From: JBMYYE01 sp049609065
GTDB lineage: Bacteria; Pseudomonadota; Alphaproteobacteria; Rhodobacterales; Rhodobacteraceae
Assembly: GCA_049609065.1 (NCBI GenBank)
Contig: JBMYYE010000001.1
Location: forward strand, 6,057 to 70,056
Length of the DNA stretch: 64,000 nt
Direction of reading: 5' to 3'
The notes under the pieces are model-generated. The model made no database searches. It was given only the letters and a program-made list of their open reading frames with translations, and was not told where the DNA came from. The position numbers were made by a program, and so were the translations under genes. Positions 53,777 through 63,040 of this stretch are shown here, in pieces. Numbering within the stretch: position 1 is the stretch's first letter; each line of letters opens with the position of its first letter.

Positions 53777-55642
53777 TTAGTATGAGCGTAGGATACGAGA
53801 CGGTTCATTTGGAAAAAGACTTTCGTAGAAAACTGTAATTGTATTTGCACGTTTACAGCGCGAAATGTTACCACCCAGTGCTATCCATTTTGATATTTTC
53901 CATTCTAAAGGTGTAAAAAGGTCTCCCTTGTAAAACGCATTCAAATGGCCAGGTCTTACCGAGATATCTTTAAAGCAAGTACTCACATTTGGGTTGGAAA
54001 AGCGCTTACTGTCGAGTTCGGTAAAAACGAAAATGTCTGGAGTTAGATTCGCGTTCGGGAAAGGATCTATGCCATCTGTAGCACTAGGCCAAACTACACG
54101 AGGAATATGTGCAACTGACGCGTTAACAGCGGGGGCAATAATGTCATATCCTTGGAATGCGTGCGCGGCAGAAAATTTGGGGGCATTGCGTAAATAGGCC
54201 TCATCACGCAGAAAACTTGCTGTGTCAAAGTTTTTCCAGACCCGTACCTCACGATCTGAATCAACCGGTATCTGATGCAACGTATATTTTGGGATGCGGG
54301 GGGTGTGGCCTTGGGGGAAGGCAACAGTAATACTTTGATCTAATGAATGGCGCGTACCATTCAGGGTAATCTCCCAACGACTGGCAGGTCGAATTGCAGC
54401 ATGTAGGGGCTGTGGCTCTATGAAGGTAACATCACGATCTGTCAGTAAGATGGTCAGGTCAGGAAATATCCAGCGCTCTAAGCATGAGGTGTCTTTCGTT
54501 GTATCGCAATCCGCGAGCGTCAGATCATAGTTGATCAATATGGGATGATGAAACTCACATGTTCTCGTCCCAGAAAGGGTGCCATCTTGATCTTTAATGC
54601 TTGCATAACATTTTAAATCACTAGGCATAGACATAGGGCTCCGCGTTGTGTTGTCAAAGGCATTAATTCCCCGTGCGATCCATTCAGAGATGCCGGCCAT
54701 GCTTTTGGGGCCAGTTTTTGTGATATGACGGTTGTCGAAAACGCGTATAGTTTTCTGAACATGGCGACTGCTATTAGGCGAGGAAATCTCAACGGGCCAA
54801 GGTGGGGTAAGGAAGACTTGCGATGGGCGCGCATAAGCGGCCCGTTCCGCAAAACGCTCACGTTGAGTGCGCGCCCGACTGACTTTTCGCTCTTCGTCGT
54901 TTAGACGGAAAGATGCATTACTCTTTTTTCTCTGCAGCGCCTTTAGTTGAGCTTTGCTGGCTTCGTCACCTTCAGCCTTAGGGTTTTGTTGTATCCAATC
55001 ATCAATGGATTGCTCAGCCGCGCTTTCTTCTTGCCTCGCTTGAATTTCTGCCGAAATGGCAATTTTTTCAACAATCTTGGAGCGCCACAAAAGGGCCTCC
55101 TGTGGGGTGATCGGGCCATTTTCATAGAGTGTGTCGAGATCTTTTAGGGCCGCTTCAATTGCTTTGAGCTGTATTGAAATACGAGCTGCGCGCTCGTCCC
55201 GCTTGCGTTTTATTATCCCAGCTGCAGTAAGTGGTTGCTTAGCTTTAAGGTAATCAAAACTTCTGGCAAGGGGAGGGGGGCGCGCGATATCGATCTGAAG
55301 GTTCTGTAGTTGTGTGCGGAGAGTGTCTTTTGAAAGATACCCGTCAACGTCTGTTTCAAAAAGATGATGATTGACATCAGCCCATGTCAAGCGAGTGTTT
55401 GTCCAAGACGTGTTTTCACTTTGCCACTTAATCGTAGCGATGCTGGGGGTCGTATAGCCAGTGAGTGTGCTTGATGGGCTGATAAATTCAATTCCTGCGA
55501 TCAATCCAAAGGGAAGAACGGCAAGAATAACTTTCTTAGGTGCCCAGTATCGCCAGGCTTTTGTTGGGATTACATGGCTGGTCAACGTAATAATGACGAA
55601 CATAAGTTTTAGTACGAGGAGGCAAAAGAAGATCTCGACCAT
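53777..55642 (-). CDS. Unknown membrane-anchored protein in the HscC module
   Basis: A 621-residue protein not recognised. Two N-terminal hydrophobic stretches (about residues 4-22 and 38-55) anchor it; residues 120-275 are charged and helix-rich (KRKRDERAARISIQLKAIEA, RLNDEERKVSRARTQRERFA), likely coiled coil; the remaining 340 residues are beta-like with paired cysteines (CYASIKDQ, GTRTCEF; ADCDTTKDTSCLERW), suggesting an exported, disulfide-bonded domain. It is last of the hscC, J-protein, this-gene run with no spacing from the J gene, so probably part of the same machine. Confidence 0.75.
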   Translation of the reverse strand: MVEIFFCLLVLKLMFVIITLTSHVIPTKAWRYWAPKKVILAVLPFGLIAGIEFISPSSTLTGYTTPSIATIKWQSENTSWTNTRLTWADVNHHLFETDVDGYLSKDTLRTQLQNLQIDIARPPPLARSFDYLKAKQPLTAAGIIKRKRDERAARISIQLKAIEAALKDLDTLYENGPITPQEALLWRSKIVEKIAISAEIQARQEESAAEQSIDDWIQQNPKAEGDEASKAQLKALQRKKSNASFRLNDEERKVSRARTQRERFAERAAYARPSQVFLTPPWPVEISSPNSSRHVQKTIRVFDNRHITKTGPKSMAGISEWIARGINAFDNTTRSPMSMPSDLKCYASIKDQDGTLSGTRTCEFHHPILINYDLTLADCDTTKDTSCLERWIFPDLTILLTDRDVTFIEPQPLHAAIRPASRWEITLNGTRHSLDQSITVAFPQGHTPRIPKYTLHQIPVDSDREVRVWKNFDTASFLRDEAYLRNAPKFSAAHAFQGYDIIAPAVNASVAHIPRVVWPSATDGIDPFPNANLTPDIFVFTELDSKRFSNPNVSTCFKDISVRPGHLNAFYKGDLFTPLEWKISKWIALGGNISRCKRANTITVFYESLFPNEPSRILRSY

Positions 55643-56995
55643 CTAACTGCTCCCTGTAAAAGCGTAGAGAAGACGGATGCCAATATAGATTAGGAACAAG
55701 GACCATGGCCGGAAAAGCCACCGCACGAAAAAACCAGTATCGTCTTTTGTAGCATTATGTGATTGGGATGCAGGCTGAGTGACGTAATCTGATTTTGGCT
55801 TAAAACCCTGACCAAGATTTGGCAACACACGGTGACGCTCGATGATCCGGTGGATCCAATCATATTGTCGACGTTCGTGCATATGGCGGCCAAATTGGTG
55901 ACTCCAACCAAAAGTATCATCCAGCAGCAATACAACATCCTTGGACAGCCAATTACACTTTTTGGGCGATGTGTCATCTGCCCATAGTCCAGTTTCTTGG
56001 CAGATATAGTTCACCAGGCGAGCGTCGAGATCACGATGTTCGTCGATCATCTGAAGTTCGTCACGTTCGAGAATGTCCCGCCATTTGGCTTCACCTGCTC
56101 CTACGAGGCTGATCTTGACGAGATCTGCTATGTCGCGCATCGCCTGGGAAACAGGAGATTTATCAATCCATTGCCTTTGTTCACGGTCAAAGTAGGAACC
56201 GTGATCATCTGTGCGATATTTGGTTTCTTCTTTTTCGAACAAATCAAGTGTGTCATGCATGCGTGGCTGCACGTCAAGTACGCCATGGGTCGTTAAAACT
56301 GGTGTGAACAATGCTATGGCAACATTGATACGATGCCCTTGCCACAGCTGTTCCGGGATATAGCCCAATAGATCAAAATGCTTTTGGATCGCGAGGATTG
56401 CCTGATCTGTCAGCCAAGCGGGTCGTGTGATCGAAGGTGTCGCGTCTATATCATAATCATCGAAATGTTTGTCGCCTTGGGCGTCCCAAAAGATTGTGTT
56501 CAGCAGCAATTCTTGGAACTGTCGAAACTGTAGATGATCATGCAGGATCGGTGCGGAAGCAAGTTCCGCCAACAAAGGGTCGGGGTCAGTGGGGGTGTCA
56601 GATTTCACCCAACGGATAAACTGTTCAACCAGTTTGCCATAGGGCGAGCTATTAAAATGATAGTTAAGTGTTTCGTCGAACCAGTATTTCACCACGCCCT
56701 CAAGAGGTTCGGTTGGATTCTGCTCTACGTCATCTTTTCCAGTCACGTCACCGATTTCGGATGGTACTACTGTATCATCTTCGGTTGGGACAATAGTCTC
56801 AGGTTTGGGGCTTTTATCGTTCGCACGCGCAATATTACGCGCCTGCGTGAACGCATTTCGCAATGCCATGAACGCCTCTGGGTCCTCATCTGGCCGGGTT
56901 TCTTTCAGGTGTTTTGCATAAGCGCGTTTGACATCGGCTTCTGTGGCATCAGATGATTTCAGACCAAGTGGTTCGAATGGATCCTTGATGAACAT
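55643..56995 (-). CDS. J-like co-chaperone with RPD in place of HPD and a C-terminal membrane anchor
   Basis: A 450-residue protein. Residues 4-58 form a J-like domain (EADVKRAYAKHLKETRPDEDPEAF split over the helix pair) in which the HPD motif has become Arg34-Pro35-Asp36, as happens in DjlB/DjlC-type partners of HscC. A long middle region of unknown fold follows, and the C-terminus (about 428-447, LFLIYIGIRLLYAFT) is a membrane anchor. It starts on the base before the hscC stop region ends, giving a tight operon. It probably recruits HscC to the membrane. Confidence 0.82.
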   Translation of the reverse strand: MFIKDPFEPLGLKSSDATEADVKRAYAKHLKETRPDEDPEAFMALRNAFTQARNIARANDKSPKPETIVPTEDDTVVPSEIGDVTGKDDVEQNPTEPLEGVVKYWFDETLNYHFNSSPYGKLVEQFIRWVKSDTPTDPDPLLAELASAPILHDHLQFRQFQELLLNTIFWDAQGDKHFDDYDIDATPSITRPAWLTDQAILAIQKHFDLLGYIPEQLWQGHRINVAIALFTPVLTTHGVLDVQPRMHDTLDLFEKEETKYRTDDHGSYFDREQRQWIDKSPVSQAMRDIADLVKISLVGAGEAKWRDILERDELQMIDEHRDLDARLVNYICQETGLWADDTSPKKCNWLSKDVVLLLDDTFGWSHQFGRHMHERRQYDWIHRIIERHRVLPNLGQGFKPKSDYVTQPASQSHNATKDDTGFFVRWLFRPWSLFLIYIGIRLLYAFTGSS

Positions 56996-58717
56996 TTAAT
57001 CGAAAACCCCTTGGCCCTCAAGTGCCTCTAGTTGATCTTTAAGCTTTACACGTGTGTCCTCAATTTGTCGTTTGTCAAAGCTGACTAGCGCGCGTTCAAA
57101 TTCACTGAGCATCCCACCAACATACATGCGTTTATCACCAAGTGCATTCTGATAGGCCATCGATAGACGCGATAAAAGTTCTTGACTGGCGGCTTCATCA
57201 CGAGGATGGATTTTTATGTTTTCTAGCTCTTTGAAGCGTGCCTCAATATCTTTCGTGCTGAGAGAGCCTGGGTTGCTTTCGATAATCAGCTTGGTCGATT
57301 TTCCCGTGGATTTCACGGTTGATATAACCTCAAGTACGCCAGAATTATCATACGTAAAGCGCACATCAACTTTCTCATGTTCAATATGGTTGGTGGGGAT
57401 CTGCACATTATAGGACCCAATCCGGATATTGTCGCGTACGTAAGGTGCCTCCCCCTGAAAGATGTTGATTGCGATCCGACTTTGCCCTTTTTGCATCGTT
57501 TCAATAACATGATTTCGGCTGACTGGGATCGTCGTGTTGCGTTCAATAAGGGGCGAAAAGAGACCATTCTCAATCGGGCCATGCTCTCCATGACGTTGGC
57601 TGGTTTCGTAGCCCAATGTGAAGGGACAAACATCCGTCATCACCATGTCATCCAAAGCCGCATTTCGAGCCACAAGACCAGCTTGAACACCAGCACCAAG
57701 GGCGACAACGGTATCAGGGTCAAGGTCATATTCCGGGAAACGTCGGAAAAGTTTGGTGATTAAGTTGCGCACTAGGGCCATGCGCGTGGCCCCGCCCACC
57801 AAGACGATGCGGTCAATTTGGCTGGCATTTAGCCCTGCATCACTGATGGCACGTTGCAAAGGCAACCGCATACGGGTGAGAAGATCTGCGGTCAGCTCTT
57901 CAAATTTCTCACGCGTTAAACTTAGTGTTTTCTCTTCTTTTTTCTGACGAAACGTAACAGTGGCTTCGTGTGTGTCTGATAGATTGTGCTTGGCTTGGTC
58001 CGCAACAGATCGCAGACGTGATAAATCCTCCGCCGACATATCCTTGGTTTTGAGCTTCAGTGTTTTTGCAAACTCTTCCGTAATCCGGTCTGTGAAATCC
58101 TCACCTCCTAAAAAGGCATCACCTGCCGAAGAGCGGACTTCCATCACGCCGGAAAACATTTCTAAGATCGAAACATCGAAGGTACCACCGCCAAGATCGA
58201 CAACTAAAAACGTGCTTTCGCCATCCCTGTCGTTCAGGCCATAGGCCAAAGCGGCGGCGGTTGGTTCATTAATCAGGCGTCTCACTGAAAGACCTGCCAG
58301 TTCGGCTGCCGTAATCGTAGCCTTACGTTGCACATCATTAAAATAGGCAGGCACAGAAATAACCGCCTCAGTTACGTCCGTACCAAGAAAGGATTCTGCA
58401 TCGGCTTTCAGGTTGCGTAGGACAAATGCCGATAGATCTTCGGGAGAAAATTTTTTGCGATTATGGCGTACAATTTGTTCGGTACCCATATGGCGTTTAA
58501 AACGTGCAAATGTCTGTTGGGGGTCAGTCACAAGTCGGCTTTTCGCAGCACTCCCGATCATGGCTTCGCTTTTATCTGTGAAATGTACAACCGACGGAGT
58601 CATCATAGCGCCAAGGGCATTTGGAATTAGTTCTGATTTACCATCGCGGAAAACGGATACAAGTGAGTTTGTGGTGCCAAGATCAATCCCAATAATCAAC
58701 TTCTCAATTCCTAACAT
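56996..58717 (-). CDS. hscC: HscC-like Hsp70 chaperone
   Basis: A 573-residue Hsp70, shorter than DnaK (about 640) and lacking an EEVD end. The ATPase domain is intact: IDLGTTNSLVSVF at the start, LGGGTFDVSILE, LVGGATRM, and linker-like DVCPFTLGYE. The substrate-binding domain is present but the C-terminal lid is short. HscC-type Hsp70s work with dedicated J-like proteins, as here. First gene of a three-gene unit on AT-richer DNA next to tRNA-Ser; general folding function is unlikely, a specific client is expected. Confidence 0.88.
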   Translation of the reverse strand: MLGIEKLIIGIDLGTTNSLVSVFRDGKSELIPNALGAMMTPSVVHFTDKSEAMIGSAAKSRLVTDPQQTFARFKRHMGTEQIVRHNRKKFSPEDLSAFVLRNLKADAESFLGTDVTEAVISVPAYFNDVQRKATITAAELAGLSVRRLINEPTAAALAYGLNDRDGESTFLVVDLGGGTFDVSILEMFSGVMEVRSSAGDAFLGGEDFTDRITEEFAKTLKLKTKDMSAEDLSRLRSVADQAKHNLSDTHEATVTFRQKKEEKTLSLTREKFEELTADLLTRMRLPLQRAISDAGLNASQIDRIVLVGGATRMALVRNLITKLFRRFPEYDLDPDTVVALGAGVQAGLVARNAALDDMVMTDVCPFTLGYETSQRHGEHGPIENGLFSPLIERNTTIPVSRNHVIETMQKGQSRIAINIFQGEAPYVRDNIRIGSYNVQIPTNHIEHEKVDVRFTYDNSGVLEVISTVKSTGKSTKLIIESNPGSLSTKDIEARFKELENIKIHPRDEAASQELLSRLSMAYQNALGDKRMYVGGMLSEFERALVSFDKRQIEDTRVKLKDQLEALEGQGVFD

Positions 58718-59120
58718 TCTTATAAATTTCAGGTGTCAAAATACAATAATACCTACTAAAGGGAGCCGAATGCCAGAGCAAGAAATTTCGAAAGTAGAGG
58801 GGCAGACGACGAAATGCGCTTTAGTATAAGGCAACACCTAAGGTTTTGAATGCTTTTAAATGTAGTGTTTCCTTACTTGCCTGAGTTTTGCAAGCGGTGT
58901 CCTATGATTGCTACACATTTTACTACACGTAGAAAAAAAGCACCTGAACGAATGTTTATTTATATCAATTAGTTACGCGTTTTTCGTCGTGACACGGCTC
59001 GGACTTCCCGTCAGCCACTTCCTTTTTAATATGTTTTTATACGTCAGTAGAGGCCGCTGTTGGCCTATGTGTGTTCACAGGCCCATTTCGCGAGCCTGCG
59101 TTTTTTGTAGGAAAAAGCTT
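58718..59120. other. 400-base spacer between hscC and the TPP enzyme gene
   Basis: No gene seen. AT-rich, carrying the likely hscC promoter on the left; a short stem CAGGC / GCCTG near 59078-59098 lies just past the TPP gene but has no T run. No copy of the tRNA-Ser 3' end was found here, so the right edge of the island is not marked by a visible direct repeat. Confidence 0.5.
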
Positions 59121-60743
59121 CTAAATCCGCATGCGTGGTACATCATGTGGATCGAGTTTAAGCTCAATCAAAACAGGGCCTTTGCGTGTCTCAAGAGATG
59201 CGATTGCGGCCTCTAGGTCATCTGAGTTGCAGACCTGGACGCCAGAGCCACCAAGAGAGGTCGCGACCTCCGCAAAGGAGGGCCATTGGAATTCCGAGAG
59301 GCTCGGGTCCATTTTGCGATCCAGAAACTGGATATGTTCGGCACCATAAGCGGAATCGTTGGCGATGATCACAATGAGATCAAGCTCAAGGCGCACGGCC
59401 GTGTTAAATTCGTTGATCCCCCCCATCATAAAGCCGCCATCGCCGCTAAAGAGCACAACGGGGCGATCAGGGGCCGCAACGCCCGCGCCGATCGCTTCTT
59501 GAAGCCCAAGCCCGATCGAGCCAAAATTGGCCGTGTTAATAACGCTTCTGGGGTCAGGGGCGGAAATGCGACACCAGACTTCGGTCATGAAGCGGCCACC
59601 ATCGGTGACAAGGAGGCGATCTTGGGGCAGGGCCTCTTCTAGGCGGGTGAGGGCATGCACATAATTCACGCAGCCATCAGCGGTTTTATTCGCCGCAATC
59701 GGGTGCATGGTGAGGGTTTCAATATCCAGTTCACGGGTGAAACCACTGGGTGCAATTTCAGCCTCATTGAGCCAATATAAGATGGTTTCAGCCGTTTGAG
59801 CCGCATCCGCAACCAGCGCGGCATCCGGATGAAGCCCCCCACCAATGGCTGTGGGTTCAACATCGATTTGAACAATGCGCTTGTTTTTCATGAGTTTCCC
59901 ACGATCGGTTGTGAAATCATGAAGCGCGGTGCCAAAACAGATGATGCAATCAGATTGCGCAATCAACTCATAGGCGGCAGGCGTGGATAATGTGCCAAAT
60001 ATATCAATGTTATAAGGGTGGTTTTTGAAAAGCCCTTTGGCCTTCAATGTGGTGGCGAGGGGCGCTTCGAGCCGATCTGCGAGCGCCACAATTTCATCAC
60101 GGGCATCAACCGCACCGCCACCTGCAAGGATCAACGGGCGCCGCGCAGAGGCAATCATGCCGATGGCTGCGTCCAAAATATCCCCTTGTGCAACACCACC
60201 TGGTGCGGAAAACACATCAAGGACTTTGCTTTCATGTTGGGTGTCTTGCCACATGAAATCGGCGGGCATGTTTAAGACAATGGGGCGCCGTTCGACTTGG
60301 GCGCGGTAAAAGGCGCGCGCCACATCCATTGCAACAGTGTCAGGCGTGCGCATTTGTTCGAACCCTGCACCTGTTGCTTTAACCAGTTCACGTTGATCGA
60401 TGCTTTGGAGATGTCTTGGGGCTTCAACAGGGGTGTCGCCCGCCAAAAGCACCATAGGCACATGCCCACGCGCCCCTTCGGTGAGGGCGGTTGCGCAGTT
60501 TGTTAGTGCTGGGCCATGGGTCACAGTGGCGACCGCAACCTTGCCCGTGACATGGGCATAGGCCAGCGCCATGAGAACCGAGCTCGCTTCATGGGCGGCA
60601 GGCACAAATGTTCCATTTTGTTCACGCACATAGCTATCCACCATAAAGAGGTTCGCATCCCCCATAAGCCCAAACATAGTGTGCGCGCCATGATCTATGA
60701 TAGCCGTCGCGATTGATTGAAATACATGCATTTTTTGCGCCAT
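59121..60743 (-). CDS. Thiamine pyrophosphate enzyme (acetolactate synthase-like)
   Basis: A 540-residue three-domain TPP enzyme. The catalytic Glu is in FVPAAHEASSVLMALAY; the middle domain has RRPLILAGGGAVDAR; the cofactor motif is GDGGFMMGGINEFNTAVRLELDLIVIIANDS. It resembles acetolactate synthase large subunits and benzoylformate-type decarboxylases, but no small subunit gene is adjacent. The start at 60743 (MAQKMHVFQS) is chosen over 60815. It follows the TRAP permease gene on the same strand with a 194-base gap, so it likely acts on a transported 2-oxo acid or similar. Confidence 0.86.
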   Translation of the reverse strand: MAQKMHVFQSIATAIIDHGAHTMFGLMGDANLFMVDSYVREQNGTFVPAAHEASSVLMALAYAHVTGKVAVATVTHGPALTNCATALTEGARGHVPMVLLAGDTPVEAPRHLQSIDQRELVKATGAGFEQMRTPDTVAMDVARAFYRAQVERRPIVLNMPADFMWQDTQHESKVLDVFSAPGGVAQGDILDAAIGMIASARRPLILAGGGAVDARDEIVALADRLEAPLATTLKAKGLFKNHPYNIDIFGTLSTPAAYELIAQSDCIICFGTALHDFTTDRGKLMKNKRIVQIDVEPTAIGGGLHPDAALVADAAQTAETILYWLNEAEIAPSGFTRELDIETLTMHPIAANKTADGCVNYVHALTRLEEALPQDRLLVTDGGRFMTEVWCRISAPDPRSVINTANFGSIGLGLQEAIGAGVAAPDRPVVLFSGDGGFMMGGINEFNTAVRLELDLIVIIANDSAYGAEHIQFLDRKMDPSLSEFQWPSFAEVATSLGGSGVQVCNSDDLEAAIASLETRKGPVLIELKLDPHDVPRMRI

Positions 60744-60937
60744 TGATCCTGTTTTCCCTATTTGCAGTCCCACCAGTCTATAGGATGCACCGCGCAAGTT
60801 TTGCGCGTTATGCATTTCTATGGTGCCTCTGGTGCTCTATAGTTGCATATAAGTGGGGTTTTATGCAGGTTTTACGCAGGATTGAGCGGGGGGAAGTCAA
60901 AATCAAGTTTGAGGCGCGCAGGTTAGCGCACCTCAAA

Positions 60938-62338
60938 TTAAACTTGCCCTGGCAACCAAAGTACAATCATAGGAAAGGCCACCAAAAGTGCGATGGTGAT
61001 TGCGTCTGCAATGAAAAAGGGCGTGACGCCTTTGAACACGTCTTGCACCGTCAGATCATCGCGCACCCCAGCAACAACAAAGCAATTGAGACCAATGGGC
61101 GGAGTAATCAGGCAAAATTCGGCCATTTTCACAACCAAGATGCCAAACCAAATGGCGCACATTGGGCCTGACATGCCAAATGTGCTATCGGCGGCGGATA
61201 CAAATTCACCGCCATTCAATGCCATGATCGCGGGATAGACCACAGGCAAGGTCAATAATAGCATGCCAATCGCATCCATGAACATGCCCAACACGGCATA
61301 GGCCAGCAAAATGCACACCAAAATGAGCAGCGGCGATAGGGTGAGCGACGTGATCCAATCAGAAAAGGCTGCGGGCAGTTCGGCAAAGCCAAGGAAACGC
61401 ACATAAATTAAAACGCCCCAGATGATGGTGAAAATCATGACGCTGAGTTTGGCTGTTTCCAGTAGCGCATCCTTTAGCTGCGCCCACCGCATGCCACGGT
61501 AAAGCGCCATCAAGAACACGACAAACGCCCCGATAGCGCCGCCTTCTGTTGGCGTGCCCCATGCCCCACCGCCAAAGGGGTTGTAGACAAAGAAGATGAT
61601 CGTCACGACGACAAATAAAATAGGGAGCGCCGGTGGCAAAGAGGCAAAGCGTTCTTTCCAAGTAAAACCCGATACAGGCGGCCCAAACCCTTTGATTGTC
61701 ATGGCCATGCCGATGATAAGTGCCCCATAGATGATGGCGGAAAATGCACCGGGGATGAAGCCCGCGAGTAGGAGTTTCCCAACGTCTTGTTCGACAATAA
61801 TGGCGTAAATCACAAGGATCGCAGAAGGCGGAATGAGAGAGGCAAGCGTTCCGCCTGCGGCGACAACACCTGCTGCGAATTGTTTGTTATACCCGATCTT
61901 GAGCATCTCTGGGATGGCGATACGGGCAAAAACAGCGGAGGTCGCGATCGACGCCCCTGACACGGCGGCAAAGCCTGCTGTTGCAAAAACCGTTGACACA
62001 GCAAGCCCACCTGGCACCCATGCGAGCCATCGTTTGGCGGCTTCAAAAAGCGCTTTGGTAAGGCCTGCGTAATAGGCCAGATATCCAATCAAAATAAAGG
62101 TCGGTATCAGGCTCAGTGCTTGGCTCGAAATCTTGGAATGGGGCACTTGTCCTGCGGTTTTGACCGCTATGGTGAGCGCCTTGCCAAAACGGTCTGGATC
62201 ATAGCCAAATTTGGCCCAGAAAATCCAAATAAGTCCAATCATCCCTGCCATCGCGGCTGCAAAGGCCACACGCATGCCCAAAATGACGAGAACCAGCATA
62301 CCACCTGAGACGATCAGGCCAATTTCAATCGGTTCCAT
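60938..62338 (-). CDS. TRAP transporter large permease (DctM)
   Basis: A 466-residue, roughly 12-helix DctM protein. Signatures: the AAGGTLASLIPPSAILVIYAIIVEQ helix, the ISSQALSLIPTFILIGYLAYYAGL region, and the C-terminal MAEFCLITPPIGLNCFVV segment. Forms the channel with the adjacent small permease, taking up a carboxylate with sodium. Separated from the small permease gene by 11 bases. Substrate not predicted. Confidence 0.92.
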   Translation of the reverse strand: MEPIEIGLIVSGGMLVLVILGMRVAFAAAMAGMIGLIWIFWAKFGYDPDRFGKALTIAVKTAGQVPHSKISSQALSLIPTFILIGYLAYYAGLTKALFEAAKRWLAWVPGGLAVSTVFATAGFAAVSGASIATSAVFARIAIPEMLKIGYNKQFAAGVVAAGGTLASLIPPSAILVIYAIIVEQDVGKLLLAGFIPGAFSAIIYGALIIGMAMTIKGFGPPVSGFTWKERFASLPPALPILFVVVTIIFFVYNPFGGGAWGTPTEGGAIGAFVVFLMALYRGMRWAQLKDALLETAKLSVMIFTIIWGVLIYVRFLGFAELPAAFSDWITSLTLSPLLILVCILLAYAVLGMFMDAIGMLLLTLPVVYPAIMALNGGEFVSAADSTFGMSGPMCAIWFGILVVKMAEFCLITPPIGLNCFVVAGVRDDLTVQDVFKGVTPFFIADAITIALLVAFPMIVLWLPGQV

Positions 62339-62349
62339 TGGTGTAATCC

Positions 62350-62982
62350 TTAATTATCATTGCCCGAGACGTGCTCGGCTTCCATTGCGGCTTGGGTGGC
62401 AGCATCTGCAACCAGCGGCACGGCAATCGGTTGATCGCTGCCGAATCGAAACGCGCGGGCATAGGCCCAGAGCTGCAACATGAGGCGCAGACACAAGACC
62501 CCAAAAGCCACAGGCGCCAGAAGTTTGGCTGGCCAAAGCGGGAGCGATATATCCATGGAACTATCACGGCTCCACATCGGGGCGCTAAAATCAAAGCTGC
62601 GGTCAAAATGCGCCCAACTGCCCCATAAAAGCAAAAGCATCAAAAGCAAAACGACGAGGGTTGTGAAAAACTCCACCAGATAGAGCGTCCGACCCTTAAG
62701 CGCGCCAACAAGCATATCCATTCGAATATGTCCGCCATCGCGTTGTGCAAATGAAATCCCCATGAAGGCAATCAATGGCATAGCCTGTTCGATCCAGTCC
62801 ACATATCCCGGCAAGGGTTGGTTCGCGATATTGCGGCCACTCACGGATACCACCGCAAGGATCATAAGTGAAAACACAGCCAAGCCGCTGAGCAATGCAA
62901 GGCGGGCTTCGAGCTTATAAAGTGTTTGATCGATGCGGCTCAAACGGCTGTTATCGGTCAGGACAAGGGATGACGCGGCCAT
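62350..62982 (-). CDS. TRAP transporter small permease (DctQ)
   Basis: A 210-residue, four-helix membrane protein. The DctQ pattern is visible: first helix ALLSGLAVFSLMILAVVSVSGRNI, then WIEQAMPLIAFMGISFAQRDGGHIRMD and FFTTLVVLLLMLLLLWGSW. The polar N-terminus and the C-terminal tail are cytoplasmic by family. Sits between the binding-protein and large-permease genes. Confidence 0.9.
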   Translation of the reverse strand: MAASSLVLTDNSRLSRIDQTLYKLEARLALLSGLAVFSLMILAVVSVSGRNIANQPLPGYVDWIEQAMPLIAFMGISFAQRDGGHIRMDMLVGALKGRTLYLVEFFTTLVVLLLMLLLLWGSWAHFDRSFDFSAPMWSRDSSMDISLPLWPAKLLAPVAFGVLCLRLMLQLWAYARAFRFGSDQPIAVPLVADAATQAAMEAEHVSGNDN

Positions 62983-63040
62983 GGGGTACTCCGTTTTTGT
63001 GAAAAACCCCGCACCGAATTTGGGTGCGGGGGGTGAGGAC

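Noticed and set aside
58908..59216. Frame of 102 codons between hscC and the TPP gene
   Set aside because: It overlaps the end of the TPP enzyme gene on the other strand, has a biased cysteine-rich content and no ribosome site.
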